This document shows positions 36,786 to 46,507 of a stretch of 64,000 nt of DNA, one piece after another. Source of the DNA: Leptolyngbya boryana PCC 6306 (GTDB lineage: Bacteria; Cyanobacteriota; Cyanobacteriia; Leptolyngbyales; Leptolyngbyaceae); NCBI RefSeq assembly GCF_000353285.1, contig NZ_KB731324.1, forward strand, positions 2,622,577 through 2,686,576, in the 5' to 3' direction. The notes below the pieces were generated by a model. The model saw only the letters and a program-made list of their open reading frames with translations, was not told where the DNA came from and made no database searches. Each line of letters starts with the position of its first letter. Positions within the stretch are counted from its first letter, which is position 1. Made by a program: the position numbers and the translations under genes.

Positions 36786-37934
36786 CTAGGAGCGGAATAT
36801 AGGCAGGGTAAAGTGAAAACAACTGCCTTGATTTGCGATCGAATCGACCCAAATCTGCCCGTAGTGCGCTCTGACAATCCTTTGGCATAAGGATAATCCA
36901 ATGCCGTATCCGTCCTGAGCTTCATCGCGTTGCAGCCGATAATGATCCTCGAAGACGCGATCGCGATTTTCGGGTGGTACTCCAGGGCCTGTATCACAAA
37001 TACTGACTTGCACTTTCTGAGCAGTGCGGTGCAAAATCGAAACCTGAATTTTGCCACCAGTCGGCGTGTACTTAATGGCGTTATCCAAAATATTGACTAA
37101 CACCTGCCGAATTCGCTCTCCATCGGCATACACGATCGGCAGATCCGAAGGCATATCTGTTGCGATCTGCTGATTTTTAGACTGCATGCGATCGCCGAGT
37201 CCTGCTAAAACATCCTCACAAAGCGCTCTCAAATCAATTTTTTCAGGTTGAATATGCAACTCGGAACTTGTCCCTCTTGCCGCTTGCAGGATATCCGTGA
37301 TCATGCGGTCGATCGTCCGGATTTGAGTGCGCCCATGCTTCAACAGGTTCGCAGTCATTTGCGGAGTGAGCCGAGAAGTTTGCCCGTCTGCTTGTTTGTA
37401 CGCAATTTCTAAGGTTTCGATCGCAATTGAGGCGGCGGTCAACGGATTGCGCAAATCGTGCGCCAGCATGGAAATAATTTGATCCTTAAACTGAAGCTGC
37501 GCTTGGAGATTCTCGTTCTCGCGCTGCAACCGGAAAACTTCATCAGTAAGTTTAATTAATTCCGCAGAATAGCCGACAGAGGCAGAGGGTTCAGTAGAAT
37601 CAGAAGGAAGAGTCTCTTCGATCGATTTTTGCCAGCGCGACCACCAATTTTTCAGCTGAACGATTAAATCACTTCCAGTTAAAGTCTGACGGGGTTCTGG
37701 ATGAAGTTTGATTAGAGCAGGTGTAGCAATGAGGCGAAAATGTTCAGCGAGATAAGGCTGCTCACCGACATCGACAACTTCTAATTCAAATGGACATTCC
37801 GCGCTCCGGTCTTTGAGAAAACCGCGAATTTGTCTGATCTGTTCGCGGGACGCGGGTCGTTGATCGACGAACAGCAAAATTTGGAGTGTCACTTTGGGGT
37901 CAGTGGCTGGGTTAGAGTGTGCCTGCATCGTCAT
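36786..37934 (-). CDS. sasA: Adaptive-response sensor kinase SasA (circadian output)
   Basis: Histidine kinase that reads KaiC phosphorylation and phosphorylates RpaA. The 382-residue product has an N-terminal KaiB-like thioredoxin-fold domain ([20 protein letters not shown] to [16 protein letters not shown], residues about 17-100), a linker, HisKA with [13 protein letters not shown] near 165 and an HATPase domain with [29 protein letters not shown] and [11 protein letters not shown]. The KaiB-like domain makes the assignment specific. kaiABC and rpaA are not in the window. M1 or M3 may be the start. Confidence 0.94.
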   Translation of the reverse strand: MTMQAHSNPATDPKVTLQILLFVDQRPASREQIRQIRGFLKDRSAECPFELEVVDVGEQPYLAEHFRLIATPALIKLHPEPRQTLTGSDLIVQLKNWWSRWQKSIEETLPSDSTEPSASVGYSAELIKLTDEVFRLQRENENLQAQLQFKDQIISMLAHDLRNPLTAASIAIETLEIAYKQADGQTSRLTPQMTANLLKHGRTQIRTIDRMITDILQAARGTSSELHIQPEKIDLRALCEDVLAGLGDRMQSKNQQIATDMPSDLPIVYADGERIRQVLVNILDNAIKYTPTGGKIQVSILHRTAQKVQVSICDTGPGVPPENRDRVFEDHYRLQRDEAQDGYGIGLSLCQRIVRAHYGQIWVDSIANQGSCFHFTLPIFRS

Positions 37935-38206
37935 GAATGGGCTTCTCAGAACTGAAAGCGGGTCTGAAGACGAAGGTTAGAGTGCACGATCAAGGATATT
38001 AAATTAATCGAAACATCACGCAAAATGCGCGGAGCTTGCCCCCAATCCAATATCGATCGTACTCACTCTATATAGATAGATTACCGCATCACCTCCATTG
38101 TCGGGCGTTTCAGTTAGATTCTGCGTCAGTTCCCCTACAAACTGGTGATTCAATGTAAAGTAAAATTAATAAGCTGTCATAAACTTTCTAATAATTCTGG
38201 AAGCTC

Positions 38207-40501
38207 GTGCAAGAAGACTTTCGTTTAATCGTTGATCTCGTCTCAGTATTAGCGGCAGCAGCAGCGGGTGGATTATTCGCCGCACTATTGAAACAACCTG
38301 TGTTGCTGGGCTATTTGGCGGCAGGGGTGATTGTTGGTCCGACTGGCTTGGGGTTAATTAAAGAGATTATCCAGGTCGAAACGCTTGCCCAGTTTGGGGT
38401 GGCGTTTTTGCTATTTGCGCTAGGGGTCGAATTCTCATTTTCAGAACTGAAAAAAGTTAAAGTGATTAGTCTCGGGGGCGGGGGCTTGCAAATTGCGCTC
38501 ACGATTCTAGTGACGACATTAGTTTCTTTGGCAATGGGATGGGTGACATCTCCCCCTCAAGGAGTCTTCCTGGGCGGGATTCTGTCGCTGTCTTCGACGG
38601 CGGTTGTACTTAAGTGTTTGATGGAGCGCAACGAGACCAGCACGCCTCATGGTCAAGTGATGCTCGGGATTCTGGTGGTTCAGGATTTAGCGTTGGGGTT
38701 GATGTTAGCGGTATTACCTGCGTTAGATCAGCCAGCGGAAGAAGTCGGTTTAGCGATCGGGTGGGCACTTCTCCAAACGGGTCTCTTTGCACTTGGAGCC
38801 GTTGCCGCTGGGATTTGGGTAATTCCACGACTTTTAAGATTACTGGCAAAAACTGAGAGCCGCGAATTATTTTTGCTGGGAGTGGTTGCGCTCTGTTTAG
38901 GTATTGCTTTATTAACTGAGCATTTGGGTCTGTCGATCGAAATGGGAGCCTTTGTTGCAGGCTTGATGATTTCAGATGCGGAATACGCAGATCAAACGCT
39001 GACTTATGTAGAACCCCTGCGCGATATTTTTGCGTCGTTGTTCTTTGCGTCGATCGGGATGTTGATTGATCCCGTCTTCCTCTGGAATAACTTGGAATTG
39101 ATTCTCGGTTTAGTCACCCTTGTTTTCATTGGCAAATTCTTAATCGTTACGCCGCTGGTGCGAATTTTTCGATATCCCTTGAAAACCGCTTTGATTGCAG
39201 GGTTGGGACTGGCTCAAATTGGAGAGTTTTCATTTGTTTTGGCGAGTGAAGGACAGACATTAGGATTAGTTTCGCGTCGAGTTTACCTTCTCATTTTGGG
39301 AACGACGGCGGTGACTTTGGTTGTGACTCCATTTGTATTGAGACTCGTTCCAAAATTATTTGCTTGGGGCGAATCGATCCCCTGGTTGGCTAAATTCTTA
39401 GAACAATCTGATGAACCGTTAGCGATTTCTGAGGATCTGCCGATCAAAGATCATTTCATTGTTTGTGGATACGGTCGAATTGGACGAAATATTGTGCGAT
39501 TGTTGCGCGATCGCAATCATCCGGTTCTGGTGATTGATCAATCCGAGTCTCAAATTCAAAAGGTTCGAGACGCTGGAATTCCCTATATTTACGGCAATGC
39601 TGCAAGTTCCTATGTTTTAGAAAAAGCAGGCGTTGCAGAGGCGAAAGGCATGGCGATCGCACTTCCTGATCCAATGAGTACAAGATTGTGCGTGAAGCGA
39701 TCGCTGGAAATTTCCCCAGATTTAGATTTAGTGGTCAGAGCTAACAAAGACAAAGACATCGAATTGCTCTATCAGCTTGGAGCGCGCGAAGTCGTCCAGC
39801 CTGAATTTGAGACGAGTTTAGAGCTTTCGGCTCATTTGCTGGCGGGAATCGGCATCCCAAGTCCCGCAGTACAACGAGAAGTGCAGATGATTCGCAATTC
39901 TCATTATTTAGAGTTTCGCCCAGACCAAGCTTCTGAGGAAATCTCGCGAGACCTTAAAGCGGTCACAGGTGAAATGAATAGTCGTTGGTATGCGTTGCCA
40001 GAAGAGTCTCCATTACTAGGAATGTCGATCGAAGAAACAGATATTCGCCGTTTAACGGGTGTGTCTGTGATGGCGATTCGTCGTGCGGGCGGGTTGACGA
40101 TCGATTATCCAGAGAGTTTGACGACATTGGAACAAGGCGATCGCTTATTGATCGTCGGTGAAACCGATGAAGTTGCTGCATTTGACCAACTGGCAAGAGG
40201 CGAAGCAGCAGTGCCTTCGACGAATTCTTCTTGCCAGTGGCTACAAGTGCCTTCAGAAAGCCCTTTGATCGGTAAAACGCTCTTAGAACTTGAACTTCAG
40301 CAGCGTTATAAAATCACAATTCAGACAATTCGACGCGATGGAAAATTGATTCGATTCCCCGAACCTGACGCAGAGATTCAGAATGGCGATCGCTTATTAC
40401 TCTGCGGCGGATTCCATGCCCTGACTCAAGCTCAAGAAGCTCTCTCCCCAAAGACAGAAGTGCCTTTGATTACGACATCAATTGCTGAGGCAGAAAGCTA
40501 G
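38207..40501 (+). CDS. CPA2-family monovalent cation:proton antiporter with RCK domains (Kef-type)
   Basis: A 764-residue membrane transporter started by GTG 38207. Residues about 5-385 contain around 12 hydrophobic segments of the Na+/H+ exchanger fold, with GYLAAGVIVGPTGLG near residue 35 and GLSIEMGAFVAGLMISDAEYADQ near 245. TrkA-N follows at about 415-530 (HFIVCGYGRIGRNIVRLL, NAD-binding), then two TrkA-C domains at about 575-655 and 665-745 (LIGKTLLELELQQRYKI). Paralogues are called NhaS or KefB-like; ion preference cannot be read from sequence. It is monocistronic, convergent with the pentapeptide gene. Confidence 0.92.
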   Translation: MQEDFRLIVDLVSVLAAAAAGGLFAALLKQPVLLGYLAAGVIVGPTGLGLIKEIIQVETLAQFGVAFLLFALGVEFSFSELKKVKVISLGGGGLQIALTILVTTLVSLAMGWVTSPPQGVFLGGILSLSSTAVVLKCLMERNETSTPHGQVMLGILVVQDLALGLMLAVLPALDQPAEEVGLAIGWALLQTGLFALGAVAAGIWVIPRLLRLLAKTESRELFLLGVVALCLGIALLTEHLGLSIEMGAFVAGLMISDAEYADQTLTYVEPLRDIFASLFFASIGMLIDPVFLWNNLELILGLVTLVFIGKFLIVTPLVRIFRYPLKTALIAGLGLAQIGEFSFVLASEGQTLGLVSRRVYLLILGTTAVTLVVTPFVLRLVPKLFAWGESIPWLAKFLEQSDEPLAISEDLPIKDHFIVCGYGRIGRNIVRLLRDRNHPVLVIDQSESQIQKVRDAGIPYIYGNAASSYVLEKAGVAEAKGMAIALPDPMSTRLCVKRSLEISPDLDLVVRANKDKDIELLYQLGAREVVQPEFETSLELSAHLLAGIGIPSPAVQREVQMIRNSHYLEFRPDQASEEISRDLKAVTGEMNSRWYALPEESPLLGMSIEETDIRRLTGVSVMAIRRAGGLTIDYPESLTTLEQGDRLLIVGETDEVAAFDQLARGEAAVPSTNSSCQWLQVPSESPLIGKTLLELELQQRYKITIQTIRRDGKLIRFPEPDAEIQNGDRLLLCGGFHALTQAQEALSPKTEVPLITTSIAEAES

Positions 40502-40518
40502 GAAATATCTCTACAAAG

Positions 40519-41112
40519 TTAGAAAATTCGTTCCTGAATGTCTTTAAATCTTTCTCCAAATCGCGGAATTTCTCCACTGGGTAGCCTGGTATTCAAAAGT
40601 TCACACCTTCTCAAACGAGTATTTTTAACAATAGCCTCGCTCAAGTCTACGTCGATGAGAAGAGTTTGGTCAGCAGGAATTGGATATTCGGGTTCCCAAA
40701 TGTGTTCCTCGAAGATAGTATTGGTCAGATCAGTATCTCTAAAGCTGGTCTGAATCAAAACGCTGCCTCTAAAAACAGAATTCTCCAAGCTAGCGCCACT
40801 AAAATTGCAGCTATCAAACCTGCCACCCTGAAAGTTAACGTTTTGAATCAGAGCATTTCTTAAATCGGCGTTGAAGAAAGAAGATTCATAAAGTTCAGCA
40901 CCGCTCAAGTTAGCATTACTGAGGTTAGCGCCCGTAAAGGCAACTTCAACCAGGCAACTTTCTGTCAAGTTAGCATTACTGAGATTAGCTTCAGCAAATA
41001 AAACCTCCTGCATCTGCACTCCAGATAGATCAATCCCCATCAAATTCAATCTGGAGAAATCTAATCGTCCACCTCCGGAGTCATAAAGATCCAACAATTC
41101 CTCACGGGTCAT
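40519..41112 (-). CDS. Pentapeptide repeat protein
   Basis: The 197-residue product is mostly tandem pentapeptides A(N/D)LXX: LSNANLTES, LSNANLSGAELYESSFFNADLRNALIQ and so on at about residues 20-135, which fold as a right-handed quadrilateral beta-helix. It starts with a short TREELLDLYDSGGGRLDFS segment. Function of most such proteins is unknown. It begins 15 bases after a vapC-like gene in the same direction, so the three genes probably form one transcript. Confidence 0.9.
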   Translation of the reverse strand: MTREELLDLYDSGGGRLDFSRLNLMGIDLSGVQMQEVLFAEANLSNANLTESCLVEVAFTGANLSNANLSGAELYESSFFNADLRNALIQNVNFQGGRFDSCNFSGASLENSVFRGSVLIQTSFRDTDLTNTIFEEHIWEPEYPIPADQTLLIDVDLSEAIVKNTRLRRCELLNTRLPSGEIPRFGERFKDIQERIF

Positions 41113-41127
41113 TTGTGCAGCCTCTAA

Positions 41128-41586
41128 CTATAGATCTGGTAAAGCCGGTATGGGAAAATTCGTAAACAGTCGCACGTCAAAGCCACTGGATGATAAAGAA
41201 TTGACCAGTCGATTGTCTAGCGTCAGGAATGGCGCACTAACAAGGCGTGACAGCGCTACATAGGAACCGTCATAAGCGCTAATTCCATAATTCAAGCCAA
41301 TTTCAACTGCTTCTTCCATCAAGTTTTGAGTTGAAGCCACCTGTAACCGCAACGCCTTTAAACTAGCGAGATCGGCTTTGACTTGAGTAGCGGTGTACAA
41401 ATTTGCTCGAACATATTTCCAGAGAACATTCGCGCATTCAATGTAAAACAGATCAGAAATAAAAAACTCTGTCAACGGATTGCTCAGATGATCAAATAAT
41501 TGATTGACTTTTGGAGTCAGTGGATCGGCAATAAACTGCTTGATACAAACATTCGTATCTATGACGCATCGTAGCGAAACCGTCAT
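41128..41586 (-). CDS. PIN-domain toxin (VapC-like ribonuclease)
   Basis: A 152-residue PIN domain, predicted Mg-dependent RNase toxin. The catalytic acids are visible in CVIDTNVCIKQF (Asp near residue 9), LFYIECANVLWKY (Glu), ISAYDGSYVALS (Asp) and LTLDNRLVN (Asp). Its start overlaps the antitoxin stop by four bases (ATGA), the classic coupled layout. All four acids are present, so the toxin is probably active. Confidence 0.9.
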   Translation of the reverse strand: MTVSLRCVIDTNVCIKQFIADPLTPKVNQLFDHLSNPLTEFFISDLFYIECANVLWKYVRANLYTATQVKADLASLKALRLQVASTQNLMEEAVEIGLNYGISAYDGSYVALSRLVSAPFLTLDNRLVNSLSSSGFDVRLFTNFPIPALPDL

Positions 41587-41852
41587 CTATTTCGATCCTC
41601 TTGAATCAAAACGGTGCTATCCGGCAGCCCAAAATCACTTGGATTGACTCTAGGGCGACTCCGAATTTCTTGCAGAATCTCTGACATTGATTTAGCGTAA
41701 TGCGCCCGATCTTTCTCCGTTTCATTTGTCTGACATGCTTGCTCAAGTAAGTGAATTACAGCCTCATTGAGCGTGACATTATTCTCAGCAGCCAAATCCT
41801 GAATCTGGCTGTACAACTCATCGGGTAAGTTCTCGATTTGAAAAGTCGCCAT
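41583..41852 (-). CDS. Antitoxin of the VapBC pair (ribbon-helix-helix type)
   Basis: An 89-residue FitA/VapB-like protein. MATFQIENLPDELYSQIQDLA followed by NNVTLNEAVIHLLEQA is a ribbon-helix-helix operator-binding fold; the C-terminal half (SRPRVNPSDFGLPDSTVLI) would wrap the toxin. It is the first gene of the vapBC-pentapeptide operon and should repress it. Confidence 0.85.
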   Translation of the reverse strand: MATFQIENLPDELYSQIQDLAAENNVTLNEAVIHLLEQACQTNETEKDRAHYAKSMSEILQEIRSRPRVNPSDFGLPDSTVLIQEDRNR

Positions 41853-41960
41853 TGCAGTGTCAGAGTAGCTTAGTGATTGAATTGTAGCTTTGCATCAGTA
41901 GTGATTGCAAAACAAAACCCGCCAGAAGCGGGTCAAAAAACAAAATTTGAAATCGTTTTT

Positions 41961-42176
41961 CTACATCTTTGGCTTCACAAAGACGATCGACTGTCGCCAG
42001 ACGATCGTGGGCTGGTCGTAGTGATCCATGATGCAGATACAATGAGGGTCTTGCCAGCGAACCTTTCCCGTGAGTAAATCTCCGGTAGAAAGTTTCATCT
42101 CAACTTCTTTTTCTTCACGAATAATCGTCTGAATCTGACGAGTACTTGGCAATCCGGTATCTAGTTCAATACTCAT
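41961..42176 (-). CDS. hfq: Cyanobacterial Hfq
   Basis: A 71-residue Sm-like protein. It has the Sm1-like segment [16 protein letters not shown] and the shortened Sm2 [18 protein letters not shown] typical of cyanobacterial Hfq, which lacks much of the RNA-binding surface of enterobacterial Hfq and acts with the pilus motor PilB1 in Synechocystis. The gene is divergent from dapF with 78 bases between, an arrangement consistent with other cyanobacteria. Confidence 0.92.
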   Translation of the reverse strand: MSIELDTGLPSTRQIQTIIREEKEVEMKLSTGDLLTGKVRWQDPHCICIMDHYDQPTIVWRQSIVFVKPKM

Positions 42177-42254
42177 TGGGGAAAAGTCCTCGATCGAAAT
42201 CGTTCTAATTTACTAGAGTGCCTCAATTCACCACATCCTATACAGTCTTGCACT

Positions 42255-43094
42255 ATGGCGATCGAATTTACAAAGTATCACGGGCTTGGAAACGACTTTA
42301 TTTTGATTGACAATCGGGCTTCGACAGAACCAAAACTAACGCCGGATCAAGCGATCGCATGGTGCGATCGACATTTTGGCATCGGAGCAGATGGAGTCAT
42401 TTTTGCACTTCCCGGTCAAGATGGCACAGACTATACGATGCGGATCTTCAACTCAGATGGCTCTGAGCCAGAGATGTGTGGCAATGGCATTCGCTGTATG
42501 GCAAGATTCCTCGCCGACTTAGAAACGGCTGAGACTGGAAAATTTCAAGAAAAATATCGCATTCAAACTTTGGCAGGTATAATAACGCCCAAGTTTGAAT
42601 CCAATGGTCAAATTACCGTAGATATGGGTGAACCCCGTCTCTTGGCAAGTGAAATTCCAACCACCTTAACGGGTGAGAAGGTAATTGATCAGCCGTTGGA
42701 AGTCGCAGGAAAATCCTGGAATGTGACTTGTGTGAGTATGGGAAACCCACATTGCATCACATTCGTTGATGACGTTGCTGCGATCGAACTAGAGAAAATT
42801 GGCCCGCTGTTTGAACACCATCCAGTGTTTCCACAACGCACCAATACGGAGTTCATTGAAGTCGTCCGATCGGACTACCTAAAAATGCGAGTTTGGGAGA
42901 GAGGAGCCGGAATCACGCTGGCGTGTGGCACGGGGGCTTGTGCGTCCTTGGTCGCAGGTGTTCTCAATGAGAAATGTGATCGACGCGCAACGATTGAATT
43001 ACCGGGTGGATGTCTCGACATTGAATGGGCAGCCGATGGTCGAATTTATATGACCGGAGATGCAGAAAAAGTGTTTTCAGGTAGTCGAAGTTAG
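42255..43094 (+). CDS. dapF: Diaminopimelate epimerase
   Basis: Converts LL- to meso-diaminopimelate for lysine and peptidoglycan. The 279-residue product starts [19 protein letters not shown] and has the two catalytic cysteines in [13 protein letters not shown] (near residue 75) and [14 protein letters not shown] (near 225). Length and start are normal. Divergent from hfq. Confidence 0.97.
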   Translation: MAIEFTKYHGLGNDFILIDNRASTEPKLTPDQAIAWCDRHFGIGADGVIFALPGQDGTDYTMRIFNSDGSEPEMCGNGIRCMARFLADLETAETGKFQEKYRIQTLAGIITPKFESNGQITVDMGEPRLLASEIPTTLTGEKVIDQPLEVAGKSWNVTCVSMGNPHCITFVDDVAAIELEKIGPLFEHHPVFPQRTNTEFIEVVRSDYLKMRVWERGAGITLACGTGACASLVAGVLNEKCDRRATIELPGGCLDIEWAADGRIYMTGDAEKVFSGSRS

Positions 43095-43151
43095 AAAGAC
43101 AGAGGATGGAGAGAAATGGAACCCGCTTTTGTTCCTGATCTCTCCATCTCC

Positions 43152-43373
43152 CTAATCGTTATCCCAACACTCCTGAGCCATCAAATCGCCAATTCGGTCA
43201 CGCAGCAAGAAGTCGAACCGCTCTAACTCAGTTTCAAAACGTACCCATTCACGCGCCGGAATGTGCTTGCAAAGGGTGTAAATGGGCTGGTGGCGGCTCA
43301 CAACACCTCGATCGATAAGTTGACGTACCTCGTCTTGAATCATGCAAAGCGAGTACTGTGCTGTCTGAAGCAT
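43152..43373 (-). CDS. DUF4327 family small protein
   Basis: The 73-residue product (MLQTAQYSLCMIQDEVRQLI, RHQPIYTLCKHIPAREW and RDRIGDLMAQECWDND) matches the cyanobacteria-specific DUF4327. ATG 43373 is chosen over the longer frame because AGGAAGG precedes it by a suitable distance and homologues start there. Function unknown. The 311 bases upstream to pdxA show no gene. Confidence 0.85.
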   Translation of the reverse strand: MLQTAQYSLCMIQDEVRQLIDRGVVSRHQPIYTLCKHIPAREWVRFETELERFDFLLRDRIGDLMAQECWDND

Positions 43374-43684
43374 GGGTCTACCTTCCTGAGAAATCTGGGA
43401 TCGAAGATTGAAATCTATTTGGGGGACAAACCAAGTAGCAAAAGTTCGGAACATCAATCCTCAATACAATCAGCCATTACTCTCCTCAAAACGGCTGAAA
43501 TCTGTAGTGAGATATACTGAATTCTCTCTATTTTCTAACTCATTTTGGGGTCAAAAGTTTACGAAGTGTCTCTAAAGTTATGAGATTCTGACATTGTTTA
43601 GCCATGTTACCCCTACAAAATTCAGCTCAAAGGCTGTGCTGAACGCGGGTCTGACGGATTGTGTTGCAGATAACTGTTTTTGGC

Positions 43685-44704
43685 TTAGATTCCCTTCATG
43701 GATTGAGACAATGCTTTACGTTTCGCAAGTCTAATTGCGAACTCGATCGCGGCTTTCATACTGGTGGCATCTGCAATGCCTTTGCCTGCGATGTCAAAGG
43801 CAGTCCCGTGATCCGGTGATGTCCGAATAAATGGCAGTCCGATCGAGGTGTTGACAGCACGATCAAATGCCATCAGTTTCACCGGGATCAACCCCTGGTC
43901 ATGATAGAGCGCTAGATATCCATCGTGAGCGTTGACCTGTCCCAACCCAAACCAAGCCTGACCCGGTTTCACCCACATCGTATCTGGTGGCGATAACCCG
44001 TCGAGTTGCGCCTGTGGGAAGCGATCCCGCATCGCTTCAAGCCAATCGGATATCCAGTCGATTTCCTCGCGTCCTAGTTGCCCCTGCTCGCCGCTGTGGG
44101 GATTTAACCCGGCGATCGCAATTCGCGGCTGAGTGATCCCAAACGAATCTTGCAGCGATTCAATCAACAAGTCCAATTTGAGCGTTAAAACTTCTGGGGT
44201 TAATTTCTCCGGTACTTGGGATAAAGGAATGTGCGTGGTTGCCAACAGAGCGCGAAGTTCCCAGTCGGTATGTGGCGATCGCGCAACAAACATCATGCCG
44301 AATCGATTCACACCCGCTTTTTCTGCTAAAAGTTCTGTCTGTCCTGGATAAATGTGTCCTGCGGCTTTCCAGGCGGATTTTGCAATCGGAGCGGTCACGA
44401 TCACATCAAACTCGCCGCTTAAAGTGCGGTCGATCGCCGTTTCCAAATATCGAAATCCGGCTTCACCACTGGCTGCATTTCCGGTTCCAAGTGTGATTGA
44501 ACCGGGAGTTTCGATGTGAAGCAGGTTGAGATTCTCAGGATTCGCGGCGCTGTCTAAGCGATCGTACGTTTCGAGGAGAATATTGCGATTTCCAGCGATC
44601 GTAATTTCGGCTTGTTGTGAAATGGCTGGATCGGCTAAAGCTTTGAGGATGACCTCTGTACCGATTCCGGCAGGGTCGCCCATGGAAATAACTAAACGTG
44701 GCAT
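43685..44704 (-). CDS. pdxA: 4-hydroxythreonine-4-phosphate dehydrogenase
   Basis: Pyridoxal phosphate synthesis in the DXP-dependent route. The 339-residue product starts [20 protein letters not shown], with the zinc-ligand histidines in [16 protein letters not shown] and [17 protein letters not shown], and [16 protein letters not shown]. It is divergent from petM with only 82 bases between. Confidence 0.96.
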   Translation of the reverse strand: MPRLVISMGDPAGIGTEVILKALADPAISQQAEITIAGNRNILLETYDRLDSAANPENLNLLHIETPGSITLGTGNAASGEAGFRYLETAIDRTLSGEFDVIVTAPIAKSAWKAAGHIYPGQTELLAEKAGVNRFGMMFVARSPHTDWELRALLATTHIPLSQVPEKLTPEVLTLKLDLLIESLQDSFGITQPRIAIAGLNPHSGEQGQLGREEIDWISDWLEAMRDRFPQAQLDGLSPPDTMWVKPGQAWFGLGQVNAHDGYLALYHDQGLIPVKLMAFDRAVNTSIGLPFIRTSPDHGTAFDIAGKGIADATSMKAAIEFAIRLAKRKALSQSMKGI

Positions 44705-44732
44705 TGGGTTCTAAGGCGTGACTGAACTGCTT

Positions 44733-44738
44733 TACAAT
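44733..44738 (+). promoter_or_regulatory. Probable minus-10 box of petM
   Basis: TACAAT 49 bases before the petM start. No good minus-35 element stands at the correct distance. Confidence 0.4.
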
Positions 44739-44786
44739 ACTTAGAGATGACCCACCTAATTGCTGTTTAAGAGGAGAATTCAAACA

Positions 44787-44891
44787 ATGGCTGGCGAAAT
44801 TTTTAACACTGCATTTTTAGCGTCCACCCTAATCTTAGTTGGGTTGTCGCTCGGTTTCTTACTCCTCAAACTCCAAGGTGGAGAAGAATAG
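44787..44891 (+). CDS. petM: Cytochrome b6f complex subunit VII (PetM)
   Basis: A 34-residue single-span protein: MAGEIFNTAF, a hydrophobic helix, then LLLKLQGGEE and stop. The frame matches cyanobacterial PetM (Nostoc type MSGELLNAALLSF...LLLKIQGAEE) in length, N-terminal MxGE and C-terminal LLLKxQGxEE. GAGGAG stands at 44771-44776. PetM is a peripheral helix of the b6f complex. It is too short for usual ORF cut-offs and easily missed. ycf39 lies nearby, downstream. Confidence 0.92.
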   Translation: MAGEIFNTAFLASTLILVGLSLGFLLLKLQGGEE

Positions 44892-44903
44892 AAATCAAAC
44901 GCG

Positions 44904-44927
44904 AGAGTGGGGGAAATCCTTCACTCT
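44904..44927 (+). terminator. Hairpin between petM and the ArsR gene
   Basis: AGAGTGGGGG pairs with CCTTCACTCT (two G-U pairs) around loop AAAT; it overlaps the end of the convergent smtB-like gene. The T run is weak (TCTTCG). Confidence 0.4.
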
Positions 44928-45298
44928 TCTTCGTCTAAATGTTCAGCAACCTCGCGATAAAGATTGAGAACGTGATGATCTTTGAGCGAGTAAAAAACAT
45001 TCCGCCCTTGTTTGCGATAGCCCACTAAGCGCATCGATCGCAGCGCTCGGAGTTGATGCGATACCGCCGATTCCGACATTTTGACGGCTGCTGCCAAATC
45101 ACACACGCATAATTCCTGAACTGCCAGTGCCGAGAGAATTCTAAGGCGGTTTGCATCGCCTAGCAAACTGAAAAACTCCGCCATGCGCTGAGACTTCTCT
45201 ACACTCAGTAAGTCCCGGTGGAGAAAGCGAATATTATTTAAATTCACAGGATGCTGAACCGCACATTGCTCAGTTTCAGCCGGATTAGGGTTTGCCAT
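44921..45298 (-). CDS. ArsR/SmtB-family metal-sensing repressor (ZiaR/SmtB-like)
   Basis: A 125-residue winged-helix repressor. The helix-turn-helix is [26 protein letters not shown]-like. Metal sites are complete: alpha-5 ligands in [17 protein letters not shown] keep the Asp-x-His, His (+11) and Glu (+3) spacing of SmtB, and the alpha-3 segment ELCVCDLA has the CxC of ZiaR, with a further Cys and His near the N-terminus. So it very likely senses zinc. No metallothionein or P-type ATPase gene is adjacent; it is divergent from ycf39 and convergent with petM. Confidence 0.9.
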   Translation of the reverse strand: MANPNPAETEQCAVQHPVNLNNIRFLHRDLLSVEKSQRMAEFFSLLGDANRLRILSALAVQELCVCDLAAAVKMSESAVSHQLRALRSMRLVGYRKQGRNVFYSLKDHHVLNLYREVAEHLDEEE

Positions 45299-45354
45299 AT
45301 TCAGTTACAAGGTTGAGCGATCGCTTTATTTAGCGTAGCGTACGGAGTCAGGTT

Positions 45355-45387
45355 ACATCCCTTAATCCAGGTTACGATGAGGGATGT
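45355..45387. repeat. Inverted repeat in the smtB-ycf39 intergenic region
   Basis: ACATCCCT (45355-45362) and AGGGATGT (45380-45387) are inverted with 17 bases between; a direct repeat CAGGTTAC overlaps them. It lies between the divergent genes and could be an operator. It does not resemble the known SmtB operator. Confidence 0.35.
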
Positions 45388-45487
45388 TCGACTGGGGATC
45401 TGGAATTCGTTCTTGCTTTGCGCGACTCAACGCCAAGATTTCTGATAGAATTTATCGAAAAGTTAACAATTTGTCACATAACTCCTC

Positions 45488-46471
45488 ATGAGCGTATTGA
45501 TAGTAGGTGCGACTGGCACTTTAGGAAGGCAGATCACTCGGCGCGCCCTAGATGAGGGATACAAAGTTCGCTGTTTGGTACGTAGCCCCCGCAAAGCTGC
45601 TTTTCTAAAAGAATGGGGAGCCGAACTCGTGACCGGAAATCTCTGTTATCCAGAGACGCTTCCGGCAGCGCTAGAGGGTGTGACAGCGATTATTGATGCT
45701 GCAACTGCACGAGCAACCGATTCGCTCAGTATCAAAGAAGTCGATTGGACAGGCAAGGTCAATCTGATTCAAGCCGCGAAGAAAGCGGGAATTGAGCGAT
45801 ATATCTTCTTTTCGATTCTGGATGCAGAGAAATTTCCCAAGGTTCCTCTGATGGAAATTAAGACTTGCCTTGAGAAATTCTTAGCAGAATCGGGATTAAG
45901 CTACACAATTCTTCGCCCTTGCGGATTCTTACAAGGCTTAATCGGACAATATGCCATCCCGATTTTAGAAGGGCAAAGCGTATGGGTGATGGGGAATACT
46001 GCCCCCACGGCTTATATGGACACGATCGATATTGCAAAATTCGCGGTTCAAGCCTTAAAAGTCCCAGAATCAATTGGCAAAACCCTTCCGGTTGTCGGTT
46101 CAAAAGCCTGGAGCGCGGACGAAATTATTAAAGTTTGTGAGCGGCTGTCCGGCAAACAGGCAAAAGTGACTAAAACGCCGATCGCAGTTGTGCGGATCTC
46201 GCGGCGGATTGCTCAATTCTTTCAGTGGACTTGGAATATTGCCGATCGCTTAGCGTTTACGGAAGTCGTGGCAACAGGCAGACCGTTAACGGCTTCAATG
46301 GATGAAACGTACGAAGTTTTGGGATTAGATCCTCAAGAAATGACGACGCTAGAATCCTATCTACAAGAGTATTTCAGCCGCATTTTGAAGAAGCTGAAGG
46401 AAGTCGAATACGCCCAAGAGCAAGCCAAGAAAAAGAAAGAGCGTACAAAAAAAGCGTATCCCCGCTTTTAG
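45488..46471 (+). CDS. ycf39: Ycf39, NAD(P)-binding photosystem II assembly factor
   Basis: An atypical short-chain dehydrogenase of 327 residues. VLIVGATGTLGRQITRRALDEG is the dinucleotide site; the SDR tyrosine/lysine pair is not seen, as usual for NmrA-like members. The basic C-terminus (KKKKERTKKAYPRF) is typical. Ycf39 works with HliD and chlorophyll synthase in delivering chlorophyll to PSII precursors in Synechocystis; an hli gene lies at the right end of this window but is unlinked. Confidence 0.93.
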   Translation: MSVLIVGATGTLGRQITRRALDEGYKVRCLVRSPRKAAFLKEWGAELVTGNLCYPETLPAALEGVTAIIDAATARATDSLSIKEVDWTGKVNLIQAAKKAGIERYIFFSILDAEKFPKVPLMEIKTCLEKFLAESGLSYTILRPCGFLQGLIGQYAIPILEGQSVWVMGNTAPTAYMDTIDIAKFAVQALKVPESIGKTLPVVGSKAWSADEIIKVCERLSGKQAKVTKTPIAVVRISRRIAQFFQWTWNIADRLAFTEVVATGRPLTASMDETYEVLGLDPQEMTTLESYLQEYFSRILKKLKEVEYAQEQAKKKKERTKKAYPRF

Positions 46472-46507
46472 AATTAGAATTCATCACCATTTCACAGGGT
46501 TTTGCGC

